Made by a program: the position numbers and the translations under genes. Below the pieces are notes generated by a model. The model did no database searches and was not told where the DNA came from. It saw only the letters and a list, made by a program, of their open reading frames with translations. Shown piece by piece: positions 32,559-41,791 of a stretch of 64,000 nt of DNA (the first letter of the stretch is position 1; each line of letters opens with the position of its first letter). The stretch comes from Nonomuraea cavernae. GTDB lineage: Bacteria; Actinomycetota; Actinomycetes; Streptosporangiales; Streptosporangiaceae. The DNA lies in the NCBI RefSeq assembly GCF_014646355.1, contig NZ_BMNH01000003.1:449131-513130 (forward strand), given 5' to 3'.

Positions 32559-34236
32559 GGGGGCGCTGCGCATCGGGATCGACGTCGGCGGCACGAACAC
32601 CGACGCGGTGATCCTCGACGCCGCCGACCGGGTGGTGGCCAAGGCCAAGCGGCCGACCACCCCGGACGTGACCGAGGGGCTGCGGGCCGCACTGGACGCC
32701 GTACTCGCGGAACTGCCCGGACGGGCCGCCTCGGATCCGCTCGTGTCCGGACGGGCCGCCTTAGACCCGCTCGGGTCTGGACAGGGCGCCTCGGATCCGC
32801 GCGGCTCCTGGGGGCGGGTCTCGCGGGTCATGCTGGGCACCACGCACGCGACCAACGCGATCCTGGAGCGGCGGAACCTGGGCCGGGTGGCCGTGCTGAG
32901 GCTCGGCGCCCCCGCCACCACGGCCGTGCCGCCGCTCTGCGACTGGCCGGCTGACCTCCGCGCGGCGGTGTCGGCGGGGGAGGCGATCGTCCCCGGCGGA
33001 CACTACGTCGACGGCCGCGAGATCGGGCCGCTCGACCTCGGCGCGATCCGCCGGTTCCTGGACGGCCTGGAGGCGGACGCGGTCGCGGTGACCGGCGTGT
33101 TCAGCCCGGCGAGCGCGGAGCACGAGCGGGCGGTCGAGGAGCTGGTCAGGCGGGAGTACGGGTTGCCCGTCTCGGTGAGCCACGAGATCGGCTCGCTCGG
33201 CCTGCTGGAGCGCGAGAACGCGACGGTGCTCAACGCGGCCCTGTACGGCGTGGCGGCCCACGTCACCGAGGCCCTGGTCACCGCGCTGGCCGAACGCGGG
33301 CTGGCGGCGCGGCCGTACCTCGCGCAGAACGACGGCACGCTGATGACGGTGGAGCACGCGGCGCGGCTGCCGGTGTCGACCATCGGTTCCGGCCCGGCCA
33401 ACTCGTTGCGCGGCGCGGCGTTCCTGTCGGGCGTGGGCGACGCGATCGTGGCCGACGTGGGCGGGACGTCCACCGACCTGGGCGTGCTGGTCGGCGGGTT
33501 CCCGAGGGAGTCGGCGGCGGCGGTGGAGATCGGCGGGGTGCTCACCAACTTCCGCATGCCAGACATCCTGGCCATCGCGCTGGGAGGCGGCACCGTGGTC
33601 AGGCCGGAGGGCGTCGGCCCTGACTCCGTGGGCTACCGGATCGCCGAGGAGGCGCTGGTGTTCGGCGGGACGACGATCACGATGACGGACGTGGCCGTGG
33701 CCGCCGGCCGTACCCCTCCCGGCACGTCCGGCTGGCGCGAGCGCCTGCGGGTGGCCGCCAGGGCGGCCACCGGCGGTGCCCCGACTGGCCAGATATCCGA
33801 CATGTCGGAAATATTCAGAGACACTGTGGAAAGGGCGATCGCGATCGCCGACGGCATGGTCGGCGACGCGGTGGACCGCATGGCCCTGCGTCGGGCCGAC
33901 CGGCCGCTGGTGGCGGTGGGGGGCGGGGCCTTCCTGCTGCCCGCGGAACTCCCCGGCGCGAGCCGCGTCGTCCGGCCGGAGCACGCCGAGGTGGCCAATG
34001 CCGTGGGGGCCGCGATCGCGCTGGCGAGCGGCAGAATCGATACGATCTTGCCTGCGGGCGAAAGCCGGTCGAAGGCGATCGAAAGGGTCAAGGAGGAGGC
34101 GGCGGCCCGAGCGGTCGCCGCCGGCGCGGACCCCGGCCAGGTCGAGATCGTCGACCTGCTCGAGGTGCCGCTGAGCTACCTCTCGGAACCCGCCGTGCGG
34201 GTACACGTCAAAGCCGCCGGACCTCTCGCCCGGTGA
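32551..34236 (+). CDS. hydantoinase/oxoprolinase family protein
   Basis: 561 residues, GTG start inside the end of the DUF917 gene. ATP-dependent hydrolases of cyclic amides such as 5-oxoproline and N-methylhydantoin. The ASKHA nucleotide-binding motifs GIDVGGTNTDAVILD (phosphate 1) and VADVGGTSTDLGVL (phosphate 2) are intact, as is GTTHATNAILER. Between LAELP and VSRVMLG sits a 30-residue insertion of three 10-residue repeats (GRAASDPLVS-like), not typical of the family. This is the A-type subunit; there is no separate HyuB. Confidence 0.88.
   Translation: MAEGALRIGIDVGGTNTDAVILDAADRVVAKAKRPTTPDVTEGLRAALDAVLAELPGRAASDPLVSGRAALDPLGSGQGASDPRGSWGRVSRVMLGTTHATNAILERRNLGRVAVLRLGAPATTAVPPLCDWPADLRAAVSAGEAIVPGGHYVDGREIGPLDLGAIRRFLDGLEADAVAVTGVFSPASAEHERAVEELVRREYGLPVSVSHEIGSLGLLERENATVLNAALYGVAAHVTEALVTALAERGLAARPYLAQNDGTLMTVEHAARLPVSTIGSGPANSLRGAAFLSGVGDAIVADVGGTSTDLGVLVGGFPRESAAAVEIGGVLTNFRMPDILAIALGGGTVVRPEGVGPDSVGYRIAEEALVFGGTTITMTDVAVAAGRTPPGTSGWRERLRVAARAATGGAPTGQISDMSEIFRDTVERAIAIADGMVGDAVDRMALRRADRPLVAVGGGAFLLPAELPGASRVVRPEHAEVANAVGAAIALASGRIDTILPAGESRSKAIERVKEEAAARAVAAGADPGQVEIVDLLEVPLSYLSEPAVRVHVKAAGPLAR
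32719..32808. repeat. 30-bp coding minisatellite in the oxoprolinase gene
   Basis: Three 30-base units (32719, 32749, 32779), each starting GGACRGG and containing GCCKYMGAYCCG. They encode the GRAASDPLVS / GRAALDPLGS / GQGASDPRGS insertion. Confidence 0.85.
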
Positions 34237-34259
34237 CGAATCGAAAGGATCCCCCCACC

Positions 34260-35873
34260 ATGCGCTGGCACAAGCGTCTGCTCGTAGCCGGAGTGACCGG
34301 GGCCGTGGTTCTGGCAGCCTCCGCGTGCGCGGGCGGCCAGGTCCGGGGCGCCGGCGGCACACCCCAGCCGAGCGGCAGCACCACGCAGTCCGCGGCCGCG
34401 CAGGCCAACGACGCCACGTTCGTCTACGCGCCGAACCTCGACGTCGTGACCGACTGGGACCCGGCGAGCTCGTACTCCAACGAGATCGTCGCCATGTCCA
34501 ACATCTACGAGGGCCTGACCAGGTACAACGCCGAGTCGCAGAAGCCCGAGCCGCGCCTGGCCACCGAGTGGTCGTCGGCCGCCGGTGGCAAGGAGTGGAC
34601 GTTCAAGCTGCGCGAGGGGGTCACGTTCCACACGGGCGCGAAGCTCGACGCCGAGGCGGCCAAGAAGGCCATCGAACGCACCATCAAGACGAACGCGGGC
34701 GCCGCCTACATCTGGGCCGCGGTCGACAAGATCGACGCCGTCGACGCCTCGACGCTCAAGTTCACCCTCAAGTACGCCGTCCCGCTCGACCTGATCGCCT
34801 CCTCCGGCTACGCGGCCTACATCTACGACACCGCGGTCGCCGACAAGCTGGAGAAGGGCGAGATCGACGCCGGAACCGGCCCGTACACCATCGACAGCTG
34901 GCAGAAGGGCAAGGAGACCGAGCTCACACTGAAGGCGTACGAGGACTACTGGGGCGGCTGGAAGCCCGAGCAGTACAGGAAGGTGGCCTTCCGCGTCACT
35001 CCGGAGATCACCACCGCCTGGCAGCTGCTGCAGAAGGGCGAGGTGAACTTCGTCCAGCGGCTCAACCCGCAGCTGTTCGAGCAGGCCGGCATGACCGAGG
35101 GCGTGCGCACCGCGCAGCGGCCGTCGTTCCAGAACCTGCTGATGCTGTTCAACACGGCGGCAGGCCCGGCCAAGGACGTCAAGGTGCGGCAGGCGCTGCA
35201 GCTCGCGGTCGACTACGACGGCCTGACGGCGGCGCTCAAGGGCGCCGGGCAGAAGGGCTCCGGCCTGGTGCCGCAGGGGCTGCTCGGCCACTCCTCGGGC
35301 CTGGAGCCCAAGCAGGACCTGGCCAGGGCGCAGGAGCTGCTCGCCGAGGCGGGCTACGGCCCCGACCTCAAGGAGCTGAAGCTGACCCTCACCTACGCCC
35401 AGGGCGACGAGGACCAGAAGCTGCTGGTGACGTTGCTCAGCACGACGCTCAAGCAGCTCAACGTGACCCTGCAGGCCAAGCCGATGGCCTGGAACGCGCA
35501 GTGGGACCTCGGCAAGAAGCAGGGCCAGGACGTGTTCGTCATGTACTGGTATCCGGACTACGCCGACGCCTTCTCGTGGTTCTTCAACGTCTTCAGGAGC
35601 GCGGACAAGCCGCAGTTCAACCTCTCCTACCTGAAGAACGCCGCGATCGACAAGGCGATCGACGCGCTGCCGGAGCTGTCGGCCACGGACCCGCTGGCCG
35701 CGAGCCAGGCGTACACGGACCTGCAGAAGAAGATCATCCAGGACGAGGCCGCCGTGGCGGTGCCGTACGTGCAGACCTACCAGCGCGCGCTGTCGGCCGA
35801 CGTGCAGGGGTACACCGACAATCCGGCCTACCCCAACGTGGTCTTCTTCCACGAGCTCTCGTCCGCCGGCTGA
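34260..35873 (+). CDS. ABC transporter substrate-binding lipoprotein, family 5 (peptide-type)
   Basis: 537 residues from ATG 34260, with GAAAGGAT upstream; a GTG at 34233 is open but less likely. Signal peptide with lipobox LAASAC (about residue 23), then the SBP family 5 fold (FHTGAKLDAEAAKKAIERT, AYEDYWGGWKP, GYGPDLKEL). Family 5 proteins bind di- or oligopeptides, nickel or other solutes. The catabolic genes before it suggest a cyclic dipeptide, hydantoin or oxoproline-type ligand. Closely paralogous to the protein at 41792. Confidence 0.9.
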   Translation: MRWHKRLLVAGVTGAVVLAASACAGGQVRGAGGTPQPSGSTTQSAAAQANDATFVYAPNLDVVTDWDPASSYSNEIVAMSNIYEGLTRYNAESQKPEPRLATEWSSAAGGKEWTFKLREGVTFHTGAKLDAEAAKKAIERTIKTNAGAAYIWAAVDKIDAVDASTLKFTLKYAVPLDLIASSGYAAYIYDTAVADKLEKGEIDAGTGPYTIDSWQKGKETELTLKAYEDYWGGWKPEQYRKVAFRVTPEITTAWQLLQKGEVNFVQRLNPQLFEQAGMTEGVRTAQRPSFQNLLMLFNTAAGPAKDVKVRQALQLAVDYDGLTAALKGAGQKGSGLVPQGLLGHSSGLEPKQDLARAQELLAEAGYGPDLKELKLTLTYAQGDEDQKLLVTLLSTTLKQLNVTLQAKPMAWNAQWDLGKKQGQDVFVMYWYPDYADAFSWFFNVFRSADKPQFNLSYLKNAAIDKAIDALPELSATDPLAASQAYTDLQKKIIQDEAAVAVPYVQTYQRALSADVQGYTDNPAYPNVVFFHELSSAG

Positions 35874-35876
35874 CCG

Positions 35877-36893
35877 ATGCCGCGTTACCTGACCCGTCGG
35901 CTCGGCCAGGCGTTCCTGGTCGTGGCCGGCGTGGTCGCGCTCACCTTCGTCATCATGCGGGTGGTGCCGGGCGATCCGGCGGTGGCCTTCGCCGGGCCGA
36001 AGGCCACGCCCGAGCAGCTCGCCGCCGCGCGGGAGAGGTTCGGGCTGGACGACCCGCTGCCGGTGCAGCTCTGGAACTACGTCCGTGATCTCGTGACCGG
36101 CGACTGGGGCACCAGCCTGCGGACCCGGCAGCCGGTCCTGGACGACCTGTTCCAGGCGTTCCCGGCCTCACTGGAGCTGGTCGGCGCGGCCCTGCTCCTC
36201 GCGATCGTGGTGGGCGTCCCGGTCGGGGTGCTCGCCGCCCGCTATAAGGCGAAATTTCCGGACCTGGGGGTACGGGTCACCAGCATGCTGGTCGTCTCCG
36301 TCCCGGTGTTCTGGCTGGCCCTGACCCTGCAGACGGTGTTCGCCGGCCACCTCGACTGGTTTCCCGTCGCCGGGGAGTACGACCGCGTCCTCGACACCAC
36401 GAGCCCGCTCACCCTGTGGACCAACATCACCATCGTGGACGCGCTCATCACCGGCAACTGGCCCATCTTCACCAGCACGCTCGAACACCTGGTGCTGCCC
36501 ACCCTGGTCGTCGCGGCCTACCCGATGGGCGTGATCGCGCAGATGACCAGGGCCGCGCTCATCGAGGAGGCCGGCCAGGACCACACCCGGCTGGAGCGCG
36601 CGCTCGGCTTCACCGAGACGTCGATCCTGACCAGGTTCTCGCTGCGGCCGGCCCTCGGCCCGGTGCTGTCGCTGATCGCCCTGGTCTTCGCGTACGCGAT
36701 CGTCAACGGGTTCCTGGTGGAGGCGGTGTTCAACTGGCCGGGGCTCGGCAGGTACGCCGTCCAGTCGATCAGCCACGCGGACACGCCGGCGATCGCGGGC
36801 GTCACGCTGCTCGTCGCGGTGATGTACGTGGTGGCCAACCTGGTGGTCGACGTCCTGCAGGGCGTGGTGGACCCGAGAGCGAGGGCCCGGTGA
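35877..36893 (+). CDS. ABC transporter permease, DppB-type
   Basis: 338 residues, six membrane segments. LTRRLGQAFLVVAGVVALTF at the start and the EAA-type cytoplasmic loop (LERALGFTETSILTRFSLRPALGP) are typical of DppB/OppB. The gene starts 3 bases after the binding protein's stop and its own stop overlaps the next start (GTGA). Confidence 0.9.
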   Translation: MPRYLTRRLGQAFLVVAGVVALTFVIMRVVPGDPAVAFAGPKATPEQLAAARERFGLDDPLPVQLWNYVRDLVTGDWGTSLRTRQPVLDDLFQAFPASLELVGAALLLAIVVGVPVGVLAARYKAKFPDLGVRVTSMLVVSVPVFWLALTLQTVFAGHLDWFPVAGEYDRVLDTTSPLTLWTNITIVDALITGNWPIFTSTLEHLVLPTLVVAAYPMGVIAQMTRAALIEEAGQDHTRLERALGFTETSILTRFSLRPALGPVLSLIALVFAYAIVNGFLVEAVFNWPGLGRYAVQSISHADTPAIAGVTLLVAVMYVVANLVVDVLQGVVDPRARAR

Positions 36894-37756
36894 GGGGGGC
36901 GCTCGGGCCGGCGGTGGACGTGCCGCTGCGCCGTACGCTGCCGAGGATCACCGATCGGCTGGCGCTGCTCGGCGCGGTGCTCATCGTGCTGATCACGCTG
37001 GCCGCCGTCCTCGCGCCATGGCTCGCCCCCTATCCCGCCGACCGGCTGGATCCGGTCCTCGGGCTGTCGCCGCCGAGCGCCGAGCACTGGTTCGGCACCG
37101 ACAGCCTGGGCCGCGACCTGCTCACCAGGGTCATGCACGGCGGGCGGACCTCGCTGATCATCGCCGTGGCGACGCTCGCCCTGTCGGCCGGCGTCGGCGT
37201 CACGCTGGGAGTCGTCGCCGGATACGCGGGCGGCTGGATCCGCGACGTGATCATGCGGATCACGGACGTGTTCCTGGCGTTCCCCGCGCTGCTGCTCTCG
37301 GTGGCGCTGGCCGTGGTGCTCGGGCCGAGCGTCACCACCGTGATCGTGGCCATCGCGGTCACCTGGTGGCCCTGGTACGCCCGGCTGGCCGCGTCGACGG
37401 CCGCCTCGATCGCCACCCGCGGCTACGTGGACGCCGCGCGCTGCCTGGGCGTGCCCGCGCCGCTGATCATCCTCAGGCACGTGCTGCCCAACGCGCTCAC
37501 CCCCGTGCTGGTCCAGATCTCGCTGGACGCGGGCGGCGTCATCCTGATCGCGGCCGCGCTGTCGTACCTGGGGGTGGGGGCCCAGGAGCCGACGGCGGAG
37601 TGGGGGCTGATGGTGGTTCAGAGCCAGACGCTGTTCACCACGAACTGGTGGGCCGTCACCTTCCCCGGCCTGGCCATCCTGGTGACGGCGTTCGCGTTCA
37701 ACGTGCTGGGCGAGGGCCTGCGGGGCGCCCTGGACCCCCGGAGCGTACGGACATGA
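36890..37756 (+). CDS. ABC transporter permease, DppC-type
   Basis: 288 residues from the GTG at 36890, which overlaps the preceding stop by 4 bases. The N-terminal single helix, HWFGTDSLGRDLLTRVMHGGR and the EAA loop (YVDAARCLGVPAPLIILRHV) are those of DppC/OppC. It forms the membrane channel with the DppB-type partner. Confidence 0.9.
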   Translation: MRGALGPAVDVPLRRTLPRITDRLALLGAVLIVLITLAAVLAPWLAPYPADRLDPVLGLSPPSAEHWFGTDSLGRDLLTRVMHGGRTSLIIAVATLALSAGVGVTLGVVAGYAGGWIRDVIMRITDVFLAFPALLLSVALAVVLGPSVTTVIVAIAVTWWPWYARLAASTAASIATRGYVDAARCLGVPAPLIILRHVLPNALTPVLVQISLDAGGVILIAAALSYLGVGAQEPTAEWGLMVVQSQTLFTTNWWAVTFPGLAILVTAFAFNVLGEGLRGALDPRSVRT

Positions 37757-38496
37757 TCGAGGTGCGCGACCTCCAGGTGAGGTACGGCGAGCGGACGGTC
37801 GCCCGGGTCCCCGAACTGGACGTGCGTGAGGGGGAGTGCGTGGCGATCGTGGGGGAGAGCGGCTCGGGCAAGTCGACCACCCTGCTGTCGCTGCTGGGCC
37901 TCACCGAGGGCGCCCACGTCTCGGGACACGTCCGGGTCTGCGGCGTCGACGTGCTCCAGGCCGCTCCGCGCCGGCTGCGCGAGATCCGCGGCGCCCGGGT
38001 CGCCCTGGTCATGCAGTCCCCCCAGGCCGCGCTCAGCCCGGCGACCCGCCTCGGCACCCTGATGCGGCGCGCGCTCAAGCTGCACGGCGTCGGCGGCGGG
38101 CGGATCGAGCAGGTCATGCGGGACGCCATGGAGACGGTCATGCTGGAGCACCGGATCCTGCGCCGCTATCCGCACGAGATCTCCGGCGGGCAGGCGCAGC
38201 GGTTCGCCATCGCGCTGGCCATCGCGCTCGGCGCCGAGGTGATCCTGGCCGACGAGCCCACCAGCGCGCTCGACGTGACCGTGCAGGCCGAGGTGGTGGG
38301 CGTGCTGCGGCGGCTGCGCGAGGAGCGCGGGCTGGCCCTGCTGCTCGTCTCGCACGACCTGGCGCTCGTCTCGACGATCGCCGACCGGGTGCTGGTCATG
38401 AAGGACGGCGAGGTCGTGGAGGCCGGCGAGGCGGCCGTCGTGCTCGCGGAGCCGTCCCACCCCTACACCCGCGAGCTGCTGGAGGCGCTGCCGTGA
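37753..38496 (+). CDS. ABC transporter ATP-binding protein, DppD-type
   Basis: 247 residues, ATGA overlap with the permease. Walker A GESGSGKST, Q-loop around MQSPQAALSP, signature ISGGQAQR (Ala replaces the usual Arg/Gln) and Walker [13 protein letters not shown] are intact. It lacks the C-terminal cysteine-rich oligopeptide extension, so it is shorter than standard DppD. That extension is found in its partner. Confidence 0.9.
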   Translation: MIEVRDLQVRYGERTVARVPELDVREGECVAIVGESGSGKSTTLLSLLGLTEGAHVSGHVRVCGVDVLQAAPRRLREIRGARVALVMQSPQAALSPATRLGTLMRRALKLHGVGGGRIEQVMRDAMETVMLEHRILRRYPHEISGGQAQRFAIALAIALGAEVILADEPTSALDVTVQAEVVGVLRRLREERGLALLLVSHDLALVSTIADRVLVMKDGEVVEAGEAAVVLAEPSHPYTRELLEALP

Positions 38497-39365
38497 CGAT
38501 GCTCAGGGCGGAGGGCGTGACGCTCGGCTACGGCGGGACCCCCGTCGTCCACGACGTCACCCTCGACATCACCGAGGGCGGCGTGGGGCTGATCGGCGAG
38601 AGCGGCTCGGGCAAGACCACGCTGGCGCGCGCCTTCCTCGGCCTCCTAACCCCCATGTCCGGAAATATCTGGTACGGCGATCAAACGCTGAAAAAAGCTG
38701 ACCAAAGGCGGTTCCGCAAGGACGTCCAGCCCGTCTTCCAGGCCGAGGCCCTCGACCCCAGGATGCGGATCGGCGGCTCGGTCGCCGAGGGCCTGTCCAG
38801 AGGCGAGCGGCACCGGGTGCCCGAGCTGCTCCGCCAGGTCGGCCTGGCTCCCGAGCTGGCCGAGCGCAGGCCCCACCAGCTGTCCGGCGGCCAGCGCCAG
38901 CGCGTGGTGATCGCCAGGGCGCTCGCGGTCGGCCCTCGGCTGCTCATCCTGGACGAGCCCACCAGCGCGCTCGACGTCACCGTCCAGGCGCGGATCCTCG
39001 ACCTGCTCGCCTCGCTGGACACCGAACGCCTGCTCATCACGCACAACCTGGCCGTGGTCGGCCGGCTCTGCCGCACCTCGCACGTCCTGTTCGCGGGGCG
39101 CGTCGTCGAGGCCGGGCCCACGGCCGAGCTGCTCGACCGGCCGGCCCATCCCTACACGCTCGCGCTCCGCGACGCCGTACCGAAGCTGGGCGGGCCGCCG
39201 CCCGTGGCACGGGGCCGGACGGAGGCCAGGCCGGCCGAGACGGGCTGCCCCTTCCGGCTGCGCTGCCCGCTGGCCGCGGCGGCCTGCGAGCGGGCGCCCG
39301 CCCTCCGGGAGGTGGCGGGCCGTCAGGTGGCCTGCCACCGCGCGGAGGACGTGCTGGGCGGCTGA
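38493..39365 (+). CDS. ABC transporter ATP-binding protein, DppF-type
   Basis: 290 residues from GTG 38493 (GTGA overlap); ATG 38499 is possible. Walker [10 protein letters not shown], signature LSGGQRQR, Walker [13 protein letters not shown] and the H-loop TH are present. After [12 protein letters not shown] there is the oligopeptide-transporter C-terminal extension with a cysteine cluster ([14 protein letters not shown] and a final Cys) that can hold an Fe-S cluster in relatives. Last gene of the operon. Confidence 0.9.
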   Translation: MTMLRAEGVTLGYGGTPVVHDVTLDITEGGVGLIGESGSGKTTLARAFLGLLTPMSGNIWYGDQTLKKADQRRFRKDVQPVFQAEALDPRMRIGGSVAEGLSRGERHRVPELLRQVGLAPELAERRPHQLSGGQRQRVVIARALAVGPRLLILDEPTSALDVTVQARILDLLASLDTERLLITHNLAVVGRLCRTSHVLFAGRVVEAGPTAELLDRPAHPYTLALRDAVPKLGGPPPVARGRTEARPAETGCPFRLRCPLAAAACERAPALREVAGRQVACHRAEDVLGG

Positions 39366-39372
39366 GCGGCGC

Positions 39373-39729
39373 TCAGAGGGCCTTCAGCCCGTTGATCACC
39401 TCGAGCAGCACGGTGGCGTCGGGCGCCGGCGGCGGCAGCTCGACCTGGACGAGCTTCTGCGCGTGCAGGTCGCCGACCAGCACCCGCACCACGCCGATCG
39501 GCAGGTTGAGCTCGGCCGCCACGTCGACGAGCCGGGTCGGTTTCGTGCACTTCTGCATGATGATCAGATGTTCGGGGCCGAGGCCGACCGGCGGGGTGAG
39601 CCCGCCGGACGTGATGATCACCGCGATGAGGTCGATCGACTCGCTCGCGGGGATGGTACGGCCCTTGGTCAGCAGGTAGGCGGGGACGATCGGCCCCGCG
39701 GCCTCGTCCAGCCAGCGCTCGTCATTCAC
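39373..39729 (-). CDS. DUF742 protein (CvnC-like conservon component)
   Basis: 118 residues. DUF742 members form the third cistron of actinobacterial conservons and carry a winged-helix-like fold (TRLVDVAAELNLPIGVVRVLV). Its ATG lies inside the end of the upstream histidine kinase gene (8-base overlap). The Roadblock (CvnB) and GTPase (CvnD) genes normally flanking it are absent here. Converges on the transporter operon with 7 bases between. Confidence 0.87.
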   Translation of the reverse strand: MNDERWLDEAAGPIVPAYLLTKGRTIPASESIDLIAVIITSGGLTPPVGLGPEHLIIMQKCTKPTRLVDVAAELNLPIGVVRVLVGDLHAQKLVQVELPPPAPDATVLLEVINGLKAL

Positions 39730-41620
39730 CCTGCACCACCCGCATGGGACGGCCGGGCTCCTTGGCGGGCTCCGTCGGCTCGGCAGGCGGAGCGCTCACG
39801 TGTTCTGCCGGGATCAGCACGATGGCGGTGGTCCCTCCATATGGTGAACCGCGCAACGTTACGCGGATGTCATGCCTGGCGGCCAGGCGGGAGACGACGA
39901 AAAGGCCGAGCCGGTCACTGTCGGCCAGGTCGAACTCCGGTGGGCTGACCAGCCGCTCGTTGAAGTCGGCCAGCTCCTCAGAGCTCATTCCGAGCCCGCG
40001 ATCCTCGACCTCGAAGGCGAAGCCGCGGGCCGCCACCTCGCCGCGCACGTGGACCGTGGTGTGCGGCGGCGAGTAGACGGTGGCGTTCTCGATGAGCTCG
40101 GCGATCAGATGGATCATGTCACCTACGACCGGTCCGGCCAAACGGTGGCCGGGCATCGGTTCGATGACGACCCGCTGGTAGTCCTCGACCTCGGCGGTCG
40201 CGCCGCGCGCCACGTCGAGCAGCGACACGGGCTTGCTCCAGCCCCGGCCGGGTGTGGCGCCGGACAGGATGATCAGACCTTCGGCGTGGCGGCGCATCCG
40301 GGTGGTCAGGTGATCCAGGCGGAACAGGTCGTCGAGGTCGTGCGGGTCCGTGGCCCGGTGCTGCATCCCCTCCAGCTGGATGCGCTGGCGGTGCAGCAGG
40401 GTCTGGCTCCGCCTGGCCAGGTTGCGGAAGACGTGGCCGACGCCCTCGCGCAGCTGCGCCTGGCCGACCGCGGCCTCGACGGCGGTCTGCTGGACGGTGG
40501 AGAAGGCCTTGCCCACGTCGTCGATCTCGGCCGTGGTGCTGGCCACCGACAGCTCGGGCACCTCGACGGCCTCGCCCCTGCGCAGCTTCGCCACGACCTG
40601 CGGCAGGCGCTTCTCGGCCACCTCGAGCGCGGCCAGCCGCAGCGCGCCCAGCTCCTTCGACAGCCGGGTGCCCATCCGCAGCGAGAACACGATCGACACG
40701 ATCACCAGCACGAAACAGGTGCCGGCCAGCACGAAGGCGCGCGTGAGCACCGAGTCGGCCACCGGCTCGGCCCGCTCGGACAGCAGCGCGCTGGCCCGCA
40801 TCTGGGCCTCCAGGAACGCCTTGCTGAGCTCCTCGGTCGTGCTGAGCCAGGCGCGCGGAGTGCCGCCCGCGCTGATCTGGTCCTCCATCAACCGCATGCG
40901 CTGGTAGGCGGGCGAGGTGATGATCGAGACCTGGGTGTTGCGCAGGCCGGGGTCGAGCTCGGTCAACGCCTGGTCGATGAGGAATCGGCGGTTGCCGACC
41001 AGCTGGGTGAACAGGCGGCGCTCGACCTCCGTGGTGGGCCCCGCGGCGAGGGCCTGCTCCCGGGTCAGCAGCTCTCTGGCGTAGCTGAGGTCGATCACGA
41101 CGCGTGACTGCTCGTAGATCGGGATGTCGTCGATGAACGCGACGTGCCGGTGCAGGCCGAACAGCGCGTCGGTGATGCCGTTGTACGCCTCGATCGCGTG
41201 CATGCGGTCGGACAGGCCCGCGTCGATCTCGCCTCTGAACACGTCGAGGCGGTTGAGCTGCGTGAGCACCGCTTCCACCGAGGTGCCGATCTCCTCGGAG
41301 GTGTTCATGGAGCGGCTGGAGAGCTGCCGGAACCGATCGACGGCCGTGTTGGTGCGGGAGCGCTGCGCGGTGAGGGCCGACTCGCCGGTCGAGCCGCCGG
41401 AGCGGAGCAGCTGGACGGAGCCCAGACGTTCGCGCTGGAGTTCGGCGGTGAGCTGGTAGGCGGGATGACGAAGATTGGTCCAGAATGTCTTGTACTGGCG
41501 TAATTCAAGGCCCTCACCTGCCGTGACGACTGTGAGAACCCCCCAAAGCACCACCATCGAGGCCAGTGGGACCAGCAGGAGGCCGATGATCTTCATGCGG
41601 ATCGTGCGGCTGCGACCCAT
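39722..41620 (-). CDS. sensor histidine kinase, conservon CvnA-like
   Basis: 632 residues. The N-terminal membrane helix, an extracellular nitrate/sulfonate-sensor-like helical region (about 40-315), a second helix (about 318-340), a HAMP-like linker and a C-terminal HATPase_c domain with N-box HLIAELIENATVYSPP and G1 box DRGLGMSSEE are seen. The usual phosphoacceptor helix is diverged, with no canonical His box, as in many CvnA proteins. Forms a two-gene unit with DUF742. Divergent from the solute-binding gene at 41792. Confidence 0.86.
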   Translation of the reverse strand: MGRSRTIRMKIIGLLLVPLASMVVLWGVLTVVTAGEGLELRQYKTFWTNLRHPAYQLTAELQRERLGSVQLLRSGGSTGESALTAQRSRTNTAVDRFRQLSSRSMNTSEEIGTSVEAVLTQLNRLDVFRGEIDAGLSDRMHAIEAYNGITDALFGLHRHVAFIDDIPIYEQSRVVIDLSYARELLTREQALAAGPTTEVERRLFTQLVGNRRFLIDQALTELDPGLRNTQVSIITSPAYQRMRLMEDQISAGGTPRAWLSTTEELSKAFLEAQMRASALLSERAEPVADSVLTRAFVLAGTCFVLVIVSIVFSLRMGTRLSKELGALRLAALEVAEKRLPQVVAKLRRGEAVEVPELSVASTTAEIDDVGKAFSTVQQTAVEAAVGQAQLREGVGHVFRNLARRSQTLLHRQRIQLEGMQHRATDPHDLDDLFRLDHLTTRMRRHAEGLIILSGATPGRGWSKPVSLLDVARGATAEVEDYQRVVIEPMPGHRLAGPVVGDMIHLIAELIENATVYSPPHTTVHVRGEVAARGFAFEVEDRGLGMSSEELADFNERLVSPPEFDLADSDRLGLFVVSRLAARHDIRVTLRGSPYGGTTAIVLIPAEHVSAPPAEPTEPAKEPGRPMRVVQGE

Positions 41621-41707
41621 GGCACCTCTTCCGGTCGGTCCCCTGCACGTGAACCCCGGACGGGACGATCTCGGCTAGCGGGACGAGAATAGCAATTCGA
41701 TCTCCGG

Positions 41708-41729
41708 AAGTCCTAATTTTTCAGGACTT
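41708..41729. promoter_or_regulatory. inverted repeat in divergent promoter region
   Basis: AAGTCCT (41708-41714) and AGGACTT (41723-41729) form perfect 7-bp arms around an AATTTTTC loop. It lies between the divergent starts of the histidine kinase (41620) and the substrate-binding gene (41792). It is followed 13 bases on by TATGAT (41743-41748), a good -10-like hexamer. With no gene reading in from either side, an operator is more likely than a terminator. Confidence 0.45.
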
Positions 41730-41791
41730 TTGAGCACTCCAATATGATCTTGCAGTAGGTTTCGCCTACATCCGTCACAGAGGGAGTTGCG

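Noticed and set aside
37018..39338. Other-frame and antisense open frames across the two ABC ATPases
   Set aside because: Arg/Gly/Ala-rich shadows; the annotated frames carry Walker A, signature and Walker B motifs and 4-base overlaps.
41708..41732. Inverted repeat with T residues as an intrinsic terminator
   Set aside because: No gene transcribes into it from either side; it lies between two divergent starts, so an operator or leader role fits better.
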